This document shows, piece by piece, positions 42,643 to 52,453 of a stretch of 64,000 bases of DNA. Each line of letters begins with the position of its first letter. Positions within the stretch are counted from its first letter, which is position 1. Under the pieces are notes generated by a model that was not told the origin of the DNA, made no database searches, and was given only the letters and a program-made list of their open reading frames with translations. The DNA comes from Tritrichomonas musculus (Eukaryota; Parabasalia; Tritrichomonadida; Tritrichomonadidae): the NCBI GenBank assembly GCA_039105265.1, contig JAPFFF010000058.1, forward strand, positions 806,001 through 870,000, read 5' to 3'. A program made the translations under genes and the position numbers.

Positions 42643-44127
42643 TTATTTCTTTTTGGGAGATGGAAAATATGTAAGAGTTATTGTTGTTTTTTGTTTCTTT
42701 TTATTTTTATTTTTATTTTTATTTTTCTGATAAAAATTATATAGCATCATTTGATTATTTGTCATTGGCATTCTTGATCGAAATAGTTGATTTAAATACG
42801 ATTCTTCATAAAATCTAATTCGTTTAATCTGGGTTAAGTCAAAAGTAACTAATTCTGGAAATTGTGCAAAATTGAGATATAGAGTTGTGATGATTCCTAT
42901 TTGTCGGAATGCAGATCGACAATTGATTGGATTTGCAACTTGATATAACGATTTGTGAATTTTTATAATTTGATTGCAAACTTTGGATAATTCAGGATTA
43001 GCTCTAAAATTTGATTGAATCTGCTTCATACATCCGAAAATCCCAAGATCAAGCGGCTGGGATTGATCGGATGTAATAGCAGATAGAAAATGAATTGAGA
43101 GATTATGTAAGGTCAAATTAATTTGACCTAAAGCATTTTTATGTGACTTGTAGCCGTCTAAGATTAAAACAGCTCTACCAAAGTATTGATATTGAATACG
43201 CAATCTTCTTAAATTAGGTAAAAAGCATGTGTTCATCCAGAATAAAAAAGATTGCGTATTAACGTATCCAGAATCTGTATGAACCACCTGCAGTGATTCA
43301 TATGGCAGGTGGTCATACAGATCTGTTTCTATTGTCTTGCGTTGTACTGTATACTGTGGCTTGCATCCAATCCCATTAAGATTGATGCAAGCCAAGCAAG
43401 TAGCGGTCTTAATTGAACGATCAACAGAGTATTCTGCTCTGGGCTTTGAAAAATTCTTTGGGACAATAACCACGGTTTCGTGGGCGTCTGCGAAATCAGA
43501 TTGGCCCATCTCATCGACATTGAACACAAAAGGAGCCGGAACACCACTAACTTTTTGCGATAACTGCATAAGATTTGTTTCAATGTCGATGAGACTTGCT
43601 TCTACCCAGTCTTTGTCCATTGGAACACCAATGCAGGTCTTGTAATCATCACTAAATTTAGTATAAAACAAATGTCTTAATGTGTCTTGTGAGATATATT
43701 TTTTGAAATTTGTGTATATAAGGTCAGATATTTCGGCAAAAGTAGGATAAATCCGAAATGCTGGATTATACAAGAGTTGATTGATAAGGCCTCTTAAAAT
43801 ATTTAATTCATTATCATTTAAAGTGCAAGGTCTGCCATCTACTCCAGGGCCACGAATGTAATTCTTCTCCATATCCCAAATAAGATGGCGGGATTCATCG
43901 AATAGCTTTCCTATTCTTTCATAGGAAACTTTTAGTGGCGGATTTCTTAAATGGCTGCATAAGACGCCAATTTGTTCGCAAAAACTTTCAGCCATAATGT
44001 AATCCATTTGGTTGATAGCAAAATTGAAAGCTGCTTTTTCTTCATCGGTGCCCTCAAATTGATTGACCATTTGCTTGGGAAGCAAGTATGGCTTATTTTG
44101 CTGGGCAGTGATGTTGTATCGCGACAT
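42643..44127 (-). CDS. Pogo-like DDE_1 transposase
   Basis: The product has 494 residues and is intact. The three catalytic Asp are in FNVDEMGQSD (205), LILDGYKSHKN (324) and SQPLDLGIFG (360), a DD35D spacing typical of pogo/Tigger-like DDE_1 enzymes. The N-terminal 190 residues contain helix-turn-helix-like segments (TLNDNELNILRGLINQLL, then SQDTLRHLFYTKF) for end recognition. The tail is a Lys/Asn low-complexity run. This type is common in trichomonad genomes. Confidence 0.88.
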   Translation of the reverse strand: MSRYNITAQQNKPYLLPKQMVNQFEGTDEEKAAFNFAINQMDYIMAESFCEQIGVLCSHLRNPPLKVSYERIGKLFDESRHLIWDMEKNYIRGPGVDGRPCTLNDNELNILRGLINQLLYNPAFRIYPTFAEISDLIYTNFKKYISQDTLRHLFYTKFSDDYKTCIGVPMDKDWVEASLIDIETNLMQLSQKVSGVPAPFVFNVDEMGQSDFADAHETVVIVPKNFSKPRAEYSVDRSIKTATCLACINLNGIGCKPQYTVQRKTIETDLYDHLPYESLQVVHTDSGYVNTQSFLFWMNTCFLPNLRRLRIQYQYFGRAVLILDGYKSHKNALGQINLTLHNLSIHFLSAITSDQSQPLDLGIFGCMKQIQSNFRANPELSKVCNQIIKIHKSLYQVANPINCRSAFRQIGIITTLYLNFAQFPELVTFDLTQIKRIRFYEESYLNQLFRSRMPMTNNQMMLYNFYQKNKNKNKNKKKQKTTITLTYFPSPKKK

Positions 44128-45055
44128 TGGAAATAGTCTGAAATTAAATACTCATTCAATTTTCTGAAAAACAAAATTTGAATAGTGTTCACAAAAACCT
44201 CAACTTTTTCATTTGAATCTCAGAAATCAATTCTCAATTTTTTTCTGATGACACAAACTTTTTGAAACAAAATAATGAAAGAAAAACCCAAAATGATCGC
44301 AAAAATTGTGAAATTTTTTTCAAAAAGTTATTGTTTCAATACTTTATTTTGTTACCCACTTTCCACTTTTCTGAGCTATTACAAATAACTTTGTGTAAAT
44401 TCAATAGAATGAAGTGATATGTTATCTACTTTTTCACGATGTTATCTACTTTTTCATTGATCTTTATAATAAAGTATTCAAAAAGTTTAAAAGTTTTCAA
44501 AAAGTGGCGTAGAAAAATACGATTCCCCATTTCATTTTTTTCTTGTTTTTCAGTAATAAAATTAAAATTATATTTTTTTGAATTTATATTTATGCTACAA
44601 ATATTATATACATGACGATGGACTAATTTTTAATAAAAAATGATCAATATTCGAGCTTTTTTTGCATAAAATAAAATTGAATTGTAAGCCTTTGTTTTTG
44701 TATTTACAATTGTATACAACTTGTCCGTTTAAAAATTACAATTGTAAATACGTTATTTTCTCGATATTAGTTTTTTATTTTTATCTTGATCTACAATTAT
44801 TTTTTTATATTAAAAATGTTTTAAATAATTTAAAAATAAAAAGATAAAATAGTAAAATGTTTTTCAAATTAAATAATATTATTTTTGATTCTTCATAAAA
44901 TAAAAAAAATTTATTCGCATTCAAAAAGTTTCATTAATACTACAAATCAAAAAATCGTTATTTTATGAAAAAAGACGTTAAAAAGACGTTTGTAGTATTT
45001 GTGATGTAAAAAAAATAAGGCTTATTGAATTGAAAAAGAGTTTCCATACCTTTAA

Positions 45056-45356
45056 CTATTTGCATCTATTTTTAATTGTTTGCTCATATCATTTGTATTT
45101 AATATTGTTTTTAAAAAATATTGTCCTCGAAAATGTTTTATAGATGCAAACATTAGCTTTTTTACAAATATTTTATTATTTGAGAATTTTAAGATGTTCA
45201 CAAAAAGTTTGTTGTCCGCAAATTTTCAATAAACGTTCAACAAACGATTTTTGATTTGTGGATAGGTATAATAAAAAATTTAAAAAATTCAATCGTTAGT
45301 ACGATAGAAACTTTTTAAAAAGTTCAACTTAAGAAATTAATTTCAGAAATTTATTA
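45056..45356. other. Short spacer between two transposons
   Basis: AT-rich; nothing recognised except an inverted TTTGCATCTA pair at about 45059 and 45142. Confidence 0.5.
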
Positions 45357-45364
45357 TTGATAAA

Positions 45365-46447
45365 AGAGGAGGGTGAACCAAAAAAATTTATTGAAAAAGT
45401 TTATTTTAAAAATAATGATATCTTCTTAAATAAAGAATAATAACTTTATTTTCTTAATCATTGAATTGTATTTAATTGTATTATAAATATAGTATTTATT
45501 TAAATTTCTTAAATAAGATATTTTCTAAAATCTTTAAAATTATAATATTTTGAATGAAGTTAAAACGTCAGCAATCATCAATTATTATATGAAATGTATT
45601 TGTTTATGGCTTCTTTATGCGATTCTGAAAACATTTTTATACTTTTTCTAACCATTTAGGAAAAAATATGATTTTTGTTATAAAAATTCAAAATAATTAG
45701 AATTTTTGATCCAAAAATCATAAATAAAGCATATATTTAGGCAATGAATTAAAATATGAAACCTTATTATACAATTCTCAATAAAAAAATAAACTTATAT
45801 TTTATTTTATCAAAGTTTTTTTAGTTGTTTTTATTTTTGAGATTTTATTTACAGATATCTAAATAAATACAAAATATATTTTGATTTTTATTCATAAATT
45901 ATTGTTTTATAATAGTTATGAATTTAATATAATTGATATAAACTATTTTGTGATTTTGGGAAATATTTTCAATGTGATATACTAATTTTATATAAATCAA
46001 ATTGATATATAATACAAGCATATATAAATAATTATATATTAAAATAATTATAAATTATCTTTCAATAAATGTTGGGATATTTATTATTTCCAGCAAATCT
46101 TTGATATAATAAATTTTGAGAATAGTTTATATCAATTTAGAAATATAAAAAATATTTCAATACTACAAATTGAGAAAAAACACGATTTCAATACTTTTAA
46201 TTGAGAGAAAACACGATTTCAATACTTATAAATTGAGAGAAAACACGATTTCAATACTTATAAATTGAGAGAAAACACGATTTCAATACTTAAATTTGAA
46301 ATGGGATTATCCGATTTGAATGAAAACTCCAAAACTTATAGAAGGATTTAATTGCTGAGTAGGCAATTTTATCACACATATGAATATGTTTAAACTCTCT
46401 TAATTTGGAAACCAACTAACGAGCAGATCTATGGTTCACCCTCCTCT
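45365..46447. mobile_element. Inverted-repeat MITE with 8-bp target duplication, 1.08 kb
   Basis: It has a perfect 16-bp inverted repeat AGAGGAGGGTGAACCA at 45365-45380 and 46432-46447, and the exact duplication TTGATAAA at 45357-45364 and 46448-46455. An 8-bp duplication fits MULE or hAT. The ends share the AGAGG start with the 6-kb MULE in this window, which favours a MULE derivative. It has no coding frame. Confidence 0.87.
46157..46295. repeat. 32-bp minisatellite within the MITE
   Basis: About four copies of TTTCAATACTTATAAATTGA plus GAGAAAACACGA lie in tandem near the right end of the MITE. Confidence 0.85.
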
Positions 46448-46579
46448 TTGATAAATCGGGAATGCTTAAGAAATTAATTATTGTTTATTTAAAAAGGTAT
46501 GATGAGCATTAATAAATATAGTTGATTTTTAGTAATTATATTCGTTGATCTTTATTTCGAAAAAAAAAAAAATGATTAT

Positions 46580-48001
46580 TTATGATGATGATTCCTTAGA
46601 TGTAGATTCCTCTGTTTCTGATGATTCTTCTTCTTCTGATCTGGATCCCGATCTAGATTCTTCTTCTGTTCCAGAATGTTCCTCTTCTTCAGATTTGGAT
46701 TCATCTTCTTTTTCCTCTGTTTTAGATTCTTCTTCTGATTTAGATTCTTCTTCTGATTTAGATTCTTCTTCTGATTTAGATTCTTCTTCTGATTTAGATT
46801 CTTCTTCTGATTTAGATTCTTCTTCTTTATCTTTCTTTTCTTCTTCTACAACTGGTGCAGAACGTTCCTTAACAGCTGGAGATTCTTCTGATTTAGATTC
46901 TTCTTCTGATTTAGATTCCTCTTCAGACTTAGATTCAGATCTGGATTCTTCTTCTGTGCCAGAATGCTCTTCTTCGTCTTTCTTTTCTTCTTCAACAACA
47001 GGTTGAGCTGCTGGTTTTTCGGATTCTTCTTCTGATTTAGATTCAGATCTTGATTCTTCTTCTGATTTGGATTCAGATCTGGATTCTTCTTCTGATTTAG
47101 ATTCTTCTTCTTTATCTTTCTTTTCTTCTTCTACAACTGGTGCAGAACGTTCCTTAACAGCTGGAGATTCTTCTGATTTAGATTCTTCTTCTGATTTAGA
47201 TTCCTCTTCAGACTTAGATTCAGATCTGGATTCTTCTTCTGTGCCAGAATGCTCTTCTTCGTCTTTCTTTTCTTCTTCAACAACAGGTTGAGCTGCTGGT
47301 TTTTCGGATTCTTCTTCTGATTTAGATTCAGATCTTGATTCTTCTTCTGATTTGGATTCAGATCTGGATTCTTCTTCTGATTTGGATTCAGATCTGGATT
47401 CTTCTTCTGATTTAGATTCTTCTTCTTTGGCAGGAGCTGGAGTAGCAACGACTGCTCTTTCCTTTGGTTTTTGCTCTTCCTCTTCTGATCCAGAGCCAGA
47501 TTCTTCTGTGTCTGAATCAGTTTCTTCTGTTTCGGATTCTGATGCCTTAGCTGCAGCTGGGGTTACTGGCTTTTTCTCTTCTTCTTCAGATTCAGATTCT
47601 TCTTCAGTACCTGATCCAGATTCTTCTTCAGTTCCTGATCCAGATTCTTCTTCTGTTTCAGAAGCTGATTCCTCTGTTGTTGATTCGGATTGTTGACTTT
47701 GTCGAGGTTGAATCGGAACATTGCGTGTAGTAACATTGTTAACTGGAGGTTGGGTATTAGATTCTTCATCTAATTCTGCTGATGCATCAGAAAGAGGAAT
47801 ATCTTCGATATTCAATGTTCCATTATTTAATTTATCGGTTAAGGAGGTATCGACTTTCTTTGAAGCTCTTTGAATTGGAGGAACCATAGCGTTTTCTGGT
47901 ATACTCTTTGTTTTGGCTGGTGGCGGAAGTTCAACCTTTTTGCCCCTGTTTTCAGCATTTAAATCCTTTCCTGGGCCTTTATCGTCTGTTTCTTTACACA
48001 T
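46580..48001 (-). CDS. Acidic Glu/Ser/Lys-repeat protein, 473 residues
   Basis: The first 110 residues are of ordinary complexity, with PPPAKTK and basic stretches. The rest is a highly acidic repeat tract built on SKSEEE, SRSESKSEEE and SGTEEE units. It is interrupted by short Pro-containing segments such as EKPAAQPVVEEEKKDEEE and ESPAVKERSAPVVEEEKK. A 285-bp (95-codon) block occurs twice in exact tandem (about 46780-47100 and 47065-47385). There is no signal peptide or membrane segment. Such proteins are expected to be disordered and phosphorylated; the function is unknown. The opposite strand is also open because the codons are so regular. The ATG at 48001 is used. Confidence 0.8.
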   Translation of the reverse strand: MCKETDDKGPGKDLNAENRGKKVELPPPAKTKSIPENAMVPPIQRASKKVDTSLTDKLNNGTLNIEDIPLSDASAELDEESNTQPPVNNVTTRNVPIQPRQSQQSESTTEESASETEEESGSGTEEESGSGTEEESESEEEEKKPVTPAAAKASESETEETDSDTEESGSGSEEEEQKPKERAVVATPAPAKEEESKSEEESRSESKSEEESRSESKSEEESRSESKSEEESEKPAAQPVVEEEKKDEEEHSGTEEESRSESKSEEESKSEEESKSEESPAVKERSAPVVEEEKKDKEEESKSEEESRSESKSEEESRSESKSEEESEKPAAQPVVEEEKKDEEEHSGTEEESRSESKSEEESKSEEESKSEESPAVKERSAPVVEEEKKDKEEESKSEEESKSEEESKSEEESKSEEESKSEEESKTEEKEDESKSEEEEHSGTEEESRSGSRSEEEESSETEESTSKESSS

Positions 48002-48454
48002 TATTTAAAATAATAATATATAATAGTCGGTTCTCCTTGAAAAAGTCACTTCTTTTTCTAATAATTTGAAATATTCTTTGAAAATGTAAATTGCTGAAAT
48101 TTTATAGCCATCGGCCTATATAAATACATGGTTAGATATTATTCATTTCAAAAGACTTTTTATTCAAAAATCTAATTTTTTGTGAGATTCGATTGACCAT
48201 CAATAAAATCTTTATTTACGTTTTAGCCACAGCTTCATCTTTTTCAAAGAGGCATATCACTTTTTGAATTATTAAATAACACAAAAAGCAAAATTAAAAT
48301 GAATAATATTGAAAAAGTAATTTGTGAATAATTAACGTAATTAGTATTGAATGCTTAATGTTTTATAGTTTTTGAAAATCCCACAAAAAAAAAAAAAAAA
48401 CAATCATATATATATTCAGAATACACTAAATTCAAATTGGAATTCAAATTGGAT
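48002..48454. other. Spacer upstream of the acidic-repeat gene
   Basis: AT-rich, with an A run near 48386-48401. The promoter of the acidic-repeat gene must lie at the left edge. Nothing else is seen. Confidence 0.5.
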
Positions 48455-48604
48455 TCAAACTATATTTAAATATATAAATATATTATGTTGATTTTCTAAA
48501 ACAATCTCTAAATTATATATTATCAAATAACCCTTTCCACCATAAGCCGTAGTAGTCATCGACGCTGTTGGAGCTGCAGTTTTAGAGAAACTGCTTTTGG
48601 CCAT
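48455..48604 (-). CDS. Possible small protein or gene remnant, 49 residues
   Basis: The first 28 codons have host-like coding composition, less AT-rich than the surroundings (AKSSFSKTAAPTASMTTTAY, then GGKGY). The remainder is AT-rich and probably not conserved. It may be the 5' end of a decayed gene, an exon or a genuine short protein. I recognise no family. Confidence 0.3.
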   Translation of the reverse strand: MAKSSFSKTAAPTASMTTTAYGGKGYLIIYNLEIVLENQHNIFIYLNIV

Positions 48605-48823
48605 AGCAGTATTTTTTTAGTTGAGATAAAATTTTGATGTTCTTTTTTTGTTATTAAAAATCTTACATCATATATAAATAAATTTATACATGAATTTGAT
48701 AAATAAACATGAAATTAAATAATTAAAATATGATGATTTCTCCAAGATATTAGTGAATGAAAAAAAAGTTATTTTAAATTGTTTTATTCAAAAATCATAT
48801 GTTCAAAAAAAGTTCAATAACTT

Positions 48824-49154
48824 GCTTTCAATAGACCCGGAGCATTTCAGTAGACCCGGAGCAAGGTCAATTTAGCATAAATTGGCCATGATTTGATCGT
48901 TTTTTATAAAAAAGAAAACCAAATATGATCAGAAATATTTCGATCAGAATTTTTTTTATTTTTCACTATTTTACAAATATCTCCAAATCAAAAAAGTAAA
49001 ACAAATAATATTTAACAAAAATTATAATGTAAAATAATAATTTTTATATAATATATCATCAAATATTAAATAAAATAATTAAATTGTATGAAAAATAATA
49101 AAAATAAAATTTAGTGCTCCGGGTCTACTGAAATGCTCCGGGTCTATTGAAAGC
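48824..49154. mobile_element. Short MITE with a perfect 39-bp inverted repeat (331 bp)
   Basis: The termini at 48824-48862 and 49116-49154 are exact reverse complements. Each contains the unit AGACCCGGAGC twice (CAATAGACCCGG and CAGTAGACCCGG). The interior is AT-rich and non-coding. No clear target duplication was found. The perfect arms imply a recent insertion or conversion. Confidence 0.85.
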
Positions 49155-49412
49155 ACGTTATAATTACATAAATGAAAGTTAAAATGATATAAAAAACAAA
49201 GCCGCTGAAATGTTAAATATCATCTTATCATATACCCCGCTTACAACAAAAAATGCAAATCTTTAATACAGTATTTAAGATGAATCATTAAAATTTTGAA
49301 TATTACATAAAAAAAAAAATGATATACTTCCAATATTATTTGTTGAATATAATAATTTTAATACTTTCCTCTTTTTAAATTCAATTTGGTGATTTACTTA
49401 AAAAAAAAAAAA
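49155..49412. other. Spacer at the 3' end of the coiled-coil gene
   Basis: AT-rich; nothing recognised. Confidence 0.5.
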
Positions 49413-52400
49413 TTAAGAAGAAGTCATTAAGACTTGCGCGACAGCATCTTCTGTTGTTTGATTATCTCTAGCAGCAACAAGTCTTCGAACAGCAGCATCG
49501 GATTTCGTCAGCTTAGTGAGTTCATCGCGAGCTTGTTCGATTACATTACGATATGATTTTTCGTCAATTGCGGCACTTGCATTGAAGAAGAGTTTGAATG
49601 CTTCTGCTGCATATCCGCAAATACGACGTTTTTCTTGTTCAAATTTCTGATGATCTTCAGTGATTCTACGATTCATGTCAGTTTCATACTGGCATCTCTT
49701 TGCAGTATAGTTAGTTTCCATAAGTTTCTTTTCTCTTTCAACTTTAGCAATAAGTTGCTTCAATTCATTTTCTGCTTTAATCTTTTGTTTCTTAAGAACG
49801 CCGAATTCACTCTTATTAAGAGCCATTTGCTTCTCATTTTCAGCAACATCCTTAGCCATTCTTTCAACATCGGCTCTGTGTTTGTTGCATTGTTCTGTTA
49901 ATTCAGCAATTGCTCCTTTATATGTTTCTGAAAGTGAATTCTTTTCATTTTCAAGTCTCTTCTCTGCGGCAACTTCATTATCGTGAAGTTTCTTTCTAAG
50001 ATCAGCTGTTTCACGTTCTTTGGCGGCAATTTGACGCTTCTGTTGTTCAACAACTGATTCAAGGTTCTTTGATTCATCTTCTTGATGATTGTAATCTTCA
50101 ACAAGTTCGTTATATGTCTTTAATAATTCTGTAAACTTCTTGGATAATGAATCCATCTTTTCTGCATCATCTTTTGAAATTTCAGCAATGAGTTCGGCTT
50201 CATGTCTCTTTAATTCTTCTTCGAAATTGTCAATTCTGTTCTTTGAGTCTCTAAGATCTTTGGAAATGCGTTGGTTTTCAATAACAAGTGTTCTGTTGCT
50301 TGTTTCATATTGTTGAACTTGTTCTGTTAATGTATGAACTTTTGTTGTTAAAGTATCGAGGCGCTTCTTTGTTTCAGATTTGTATGCATCTGAAGTTTGA
50401 AGAAGTTCCTTATAATCACGGCGCATTCTCTTTAATTTATTGGACTTTGAAGCAAGAATTTCGCTTTGGAGGGTGAATTGATTCCTCAATTCAGTAAGTT
50501 GGCCAACAGGATCTGATGGGTCACCAAATCCGCATTGGTTGAGGCTGATTAAAATGTCCTTAAGTCTATCAGTATGGTGCCTCATGTCGTCATATCTAAC
50601 ACGGAAATCAGCAACTTTTTCAAGAAGTTTTTGACCGCCATTAGCCTTGAAGAAGTCTTCAATTGTTGTTGGTTGATCTGTAACGGCAATTGAAAGATCA
50701 ATGATGAATTTGTTGAATGATGATGAAAGGAATTGATTTTCTTTGGTTGTCTCTTCAAGGGATTGTTGGATTTCATGAAGGTTGTTTCCATAGTGAGCAC
50801 AAATTGCTTTGAATGCTTTTTGAAGTTTAGTAACTGGTTGAAGAGATGAGTTTGTGGCAATCTTTTGAACGCAAGATGCAAGAGGCCCATCAAATTCTGG
50901 GCATCTGAAAGCATCAGCTGGGAGGAAATCTTCAGCTGTGACTGGTTTCTTTGATTCGACCTTTTGGCGGTATTCTTGGTAATCTTCTGCAAGTGCCTTG
51001 TATTGAGATTCTGATTCTTTAACTTTTTGATTAAGAATTGAAATTTCAATATCTTGTTTCTCGAAAAGCTTATGTTGTTTATCGGCTGCTTGATTGAGTG
51101 CAAGTATTTTTCCTTTTTGTTCTTCAATTATTCTTTGGTATTTTGCAACGTTTGGTGCTGGTTTTTGTGGTGGTGGAATTTGAATTTCTTGAAGAGCCAT
51201 TTTCTTTGAGTGGAGAGCTGAACGAAGAGATTCGATTTCTTTGTTTGTTGCTTCCTTAAGTGTTGCATTTGTTGCAATTTCAGTGTTTAATTTTTCAACT
51301 TGTAATTTAAGTGTGTTGTTGTTGGCTTCAGCATCAACAAGCTTGAGTTCTGCTTGTTCTTGCTTTTGACGAGCTGCAGCAAGCTTTTCTTCAAGGATAT
51401 CGTTATCTTGTTGAAGTTGTTGGATTTTAGCTAAATCTTCTGGATTTGAATTCCTCTTGCCAGCAACTTTAGAAAGCTTTGGTTCTTTAGACTCACTAGA
51501 TGACTTGTTAACAATGGCTGTTCCTGGAATTCCTGGAACTCCTGAATGGGTTTGGAGAACTTTCAATTCGGTCTTAAGTTGTGAAATTTGAGCTTCAAGT
51601 GATGCAATTTGTGAATCCTTTTTAGAAAGAAGTCTTTCCTTCTCTTCAGTTGCTTCGTTGATCTTTGTTTGAAATTCAATATTTTTGTTGGATAATTGTG
51701 TTTGAAGTTCTGCAATATCACTTTGTGCTTTTGAAATTTCATTCTGATATGAGGCTTGAACTTGTTCAGCTTCCTTTAGTTTGTTCTTATAACGTCTGAT
51801 TCTCTTATCTGAATGATCACCTCCAGTTGGGGGAGGAGGAATTGCTGCAATTGGTGTTTCAGGAACTTGGTTTTGAGTTTTTTCAAAGTGAGAAATGAGA
51901 TCATCTACGGTAGAAAACTTAACATTAAAGAAACGTTCTCCTGCTTGTAAAACGCGATCAATTCTTCCAACAGCAGTTTTTTGTTGAAGAACATCTTTGT
52001 CATGAAGGGCTTTAACCTTTTCAAGTTCACCAAGGACAGAATCAAGTTGTGCTTTAGCTTGTTCACGAACCTTGTCAATTTCATTGTTCATTGCACAAAT
52101 ATTTGTATCATTTTGTTGGGAGTGGTTTCTTTTTTCCTCATTCAACTTTCTTGTAAGTTCATGATTAGCTGCAAGACATATCTCAAGACGATGATCAAGG
52201 TCCTCTTTTTCTTGTTGGATTGCACTATTCTGGGCAACAAGAGTTTGATTTTCTCGATGTAATTCTTGAAATTGGGATGTAATTTCAACAGCTTCTTCAA
52301 ACTGTGAACGAAGTAATGCATTTTCTTTTATTAATTCATTATTTAATTCTTTAAGTTGCTGTTTCTTTAATGCTGAACGAGCCGAACTCGTTGAGAATGA

Positions 52401-52448
52401 ATCTTGAGTATCGGTTCGTGATGATGAATCCGAGAGTGTTTCAAACAT
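49413..52448 (-). CDS. Long coiled-coil protein, 1011 residues
   Basis: After a Ser/Thr-rich head (FETLSDSSSRTDTQDSFS) the protein is almost entirely heptad-rich coiled coil. It is broken by a Pro-rich hinge (IAAIPPPPTGGDH, about 205), a second short Pro segment (IPPPQKPAP, about 425) and a more globular stretch near 510-640 (DAFRCPEFDGPLASC onward). There is no signal peptide or membrane segment. Trichomonad genomes hold many such proteins, often annotated only by weak similarity to myosin tails or viral inclusion proteins; a cytoskeletal or scaffold role is an inference. TCATTA abuts the ATG. Confidence 0.85.
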   Translation of the reverse strand: MFETLSDSSSRTDTQDSFSTSSARSALKKQQLKELNNELIKENALLRSQFEEAVEITSQFQELHRENQTLVAQNSAIQQEKEDLDHRLEICLAANHELTRKLNEEKRNHSQQNDTNICAMNNEIDKVREQAKAQLDSVLGELEKVKALHDKDVLQQKTAVGRIDRVLQAGERFFNVKFSTVDDLISHFEKTQNQVPETPIAAIPPPPTGGDHSDKRIRRYKNKLKEAEQVQASYQNEISKAQSDIAELQTQLSNKNIEFQTKINEATEEKERLLSKKDSQIASLEAQISQLKTELKVLQTHSGVPGIPGTAIVNKSSSESKEPKLSKVAGKRNSNPEDLAKIQQLQQDNDILEEKLAAARQKQEQAELKLVDAEANNNTLKLQVEKLNTEIATNATLKEATNKEIESLRSALHSKKMALQEIQIPPPQKPAPNVAKYQRIIEEQKGKILALNQAADKQHKLFEKQDIEISILNQKVKESESQYKALAEDYQEYRQKVESKKPVTAEDFLPADAFRCPEFDGPLASCVQKIATNSSLQPVTKLQKAFKAICAHYGNNLHEIQQSLEETTKENQFLSSSFNKFIIDLSIAVTDQPTTIEDFFKANGGQKLLEKVADFRVRYDDMRHHTDRLKDILISLNQCGFGDPSDPVGQLTELRNQFTLQSEILASKSNKLKRMRRDYKELLQTSDAYKSETKKRLDTLTTKVHTLTEQVQQYETSNRTLVIENQRISKDLRDSKNRIDNFEEELKRHEAELIAEISKDDAEKMDSLSKKFTELLKTYNELVEDYNHQEDESKNLESVVEQQKRQIAAKERETADLRKKLHDNEVAAEKRLENEKNSLSETYKGAIAELTEQCNKHRADVERMAKDVAENEKQMALNKSEFGVLKKQKIKAENELKQLIAKVEREKKLMETNYTAKRCQYETDMNRRITEDHQKFEQEKRRICGYAAEAFKLFFNASAAIDEKSYRNVIEQARDELTKLTKSDAAVRRLVAARDNQTTEDAVAQVLMTSS

Positions 52449-52453
52449 AATGA
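52448..52453 (-). promoter_or_regulatory. Putative trichomonad initiator (Inr)
   Basis: TTTTCATTATG on the minus strand: the TCATTA motif overlaps the start codon of the coiled-coil gene, implying an almost leaderless mRNA. Confidence 0.45.

Larger units (their letters stand above)
41804..44525. mobile_element. Pogo-like (Tc1/mariner superfamily) transposon, about 2.7 kb
   Basis: The outer inverted repeats share CTACGCCACTTTTTGAA (near 41816 and, reversed, 44500-44517), extended outward by a T run and AATCGT. A second inner pair shares ATGAAAAAGTAGATAACATC (near 42150 and, reversed, 44441-44460). The single intact frame encodes a DD35D transposase. The exact boundary and TA duplication could not be fixed, so the ends are approximate. 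Confidence 0.7.
40511..45051. mobile_element. TTAA-flanked element carrying a nested pogo-like transposon, about 4.5 kb
   Basis: The left end AGGTATGGAAACT and the right end AGTTTCCATACCT form a 13-bp inverted repeat. TTAA lies outside both (40507-40510 and 45052-45055); the left TTAA is shared with the Kolobok-like element. No transposase of its own is recognised: the only long frame belongs to the nested pogo-like element. Its left arm contains a broken inverted repeat near 40986-41016 and 41266-41300. Confidence 0.72.

Noticed and set aside
46545-47696. Plus-strand frames rich in Ser/Asp (SSSDLDSSSD)
   Set aside because: They are mirror frames of the Glu/Ser/Lys repeat gene; the regular codons leave both strands open. 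The minus-strand frame has a complex, non-repetitive N-terminus and is the real gene.
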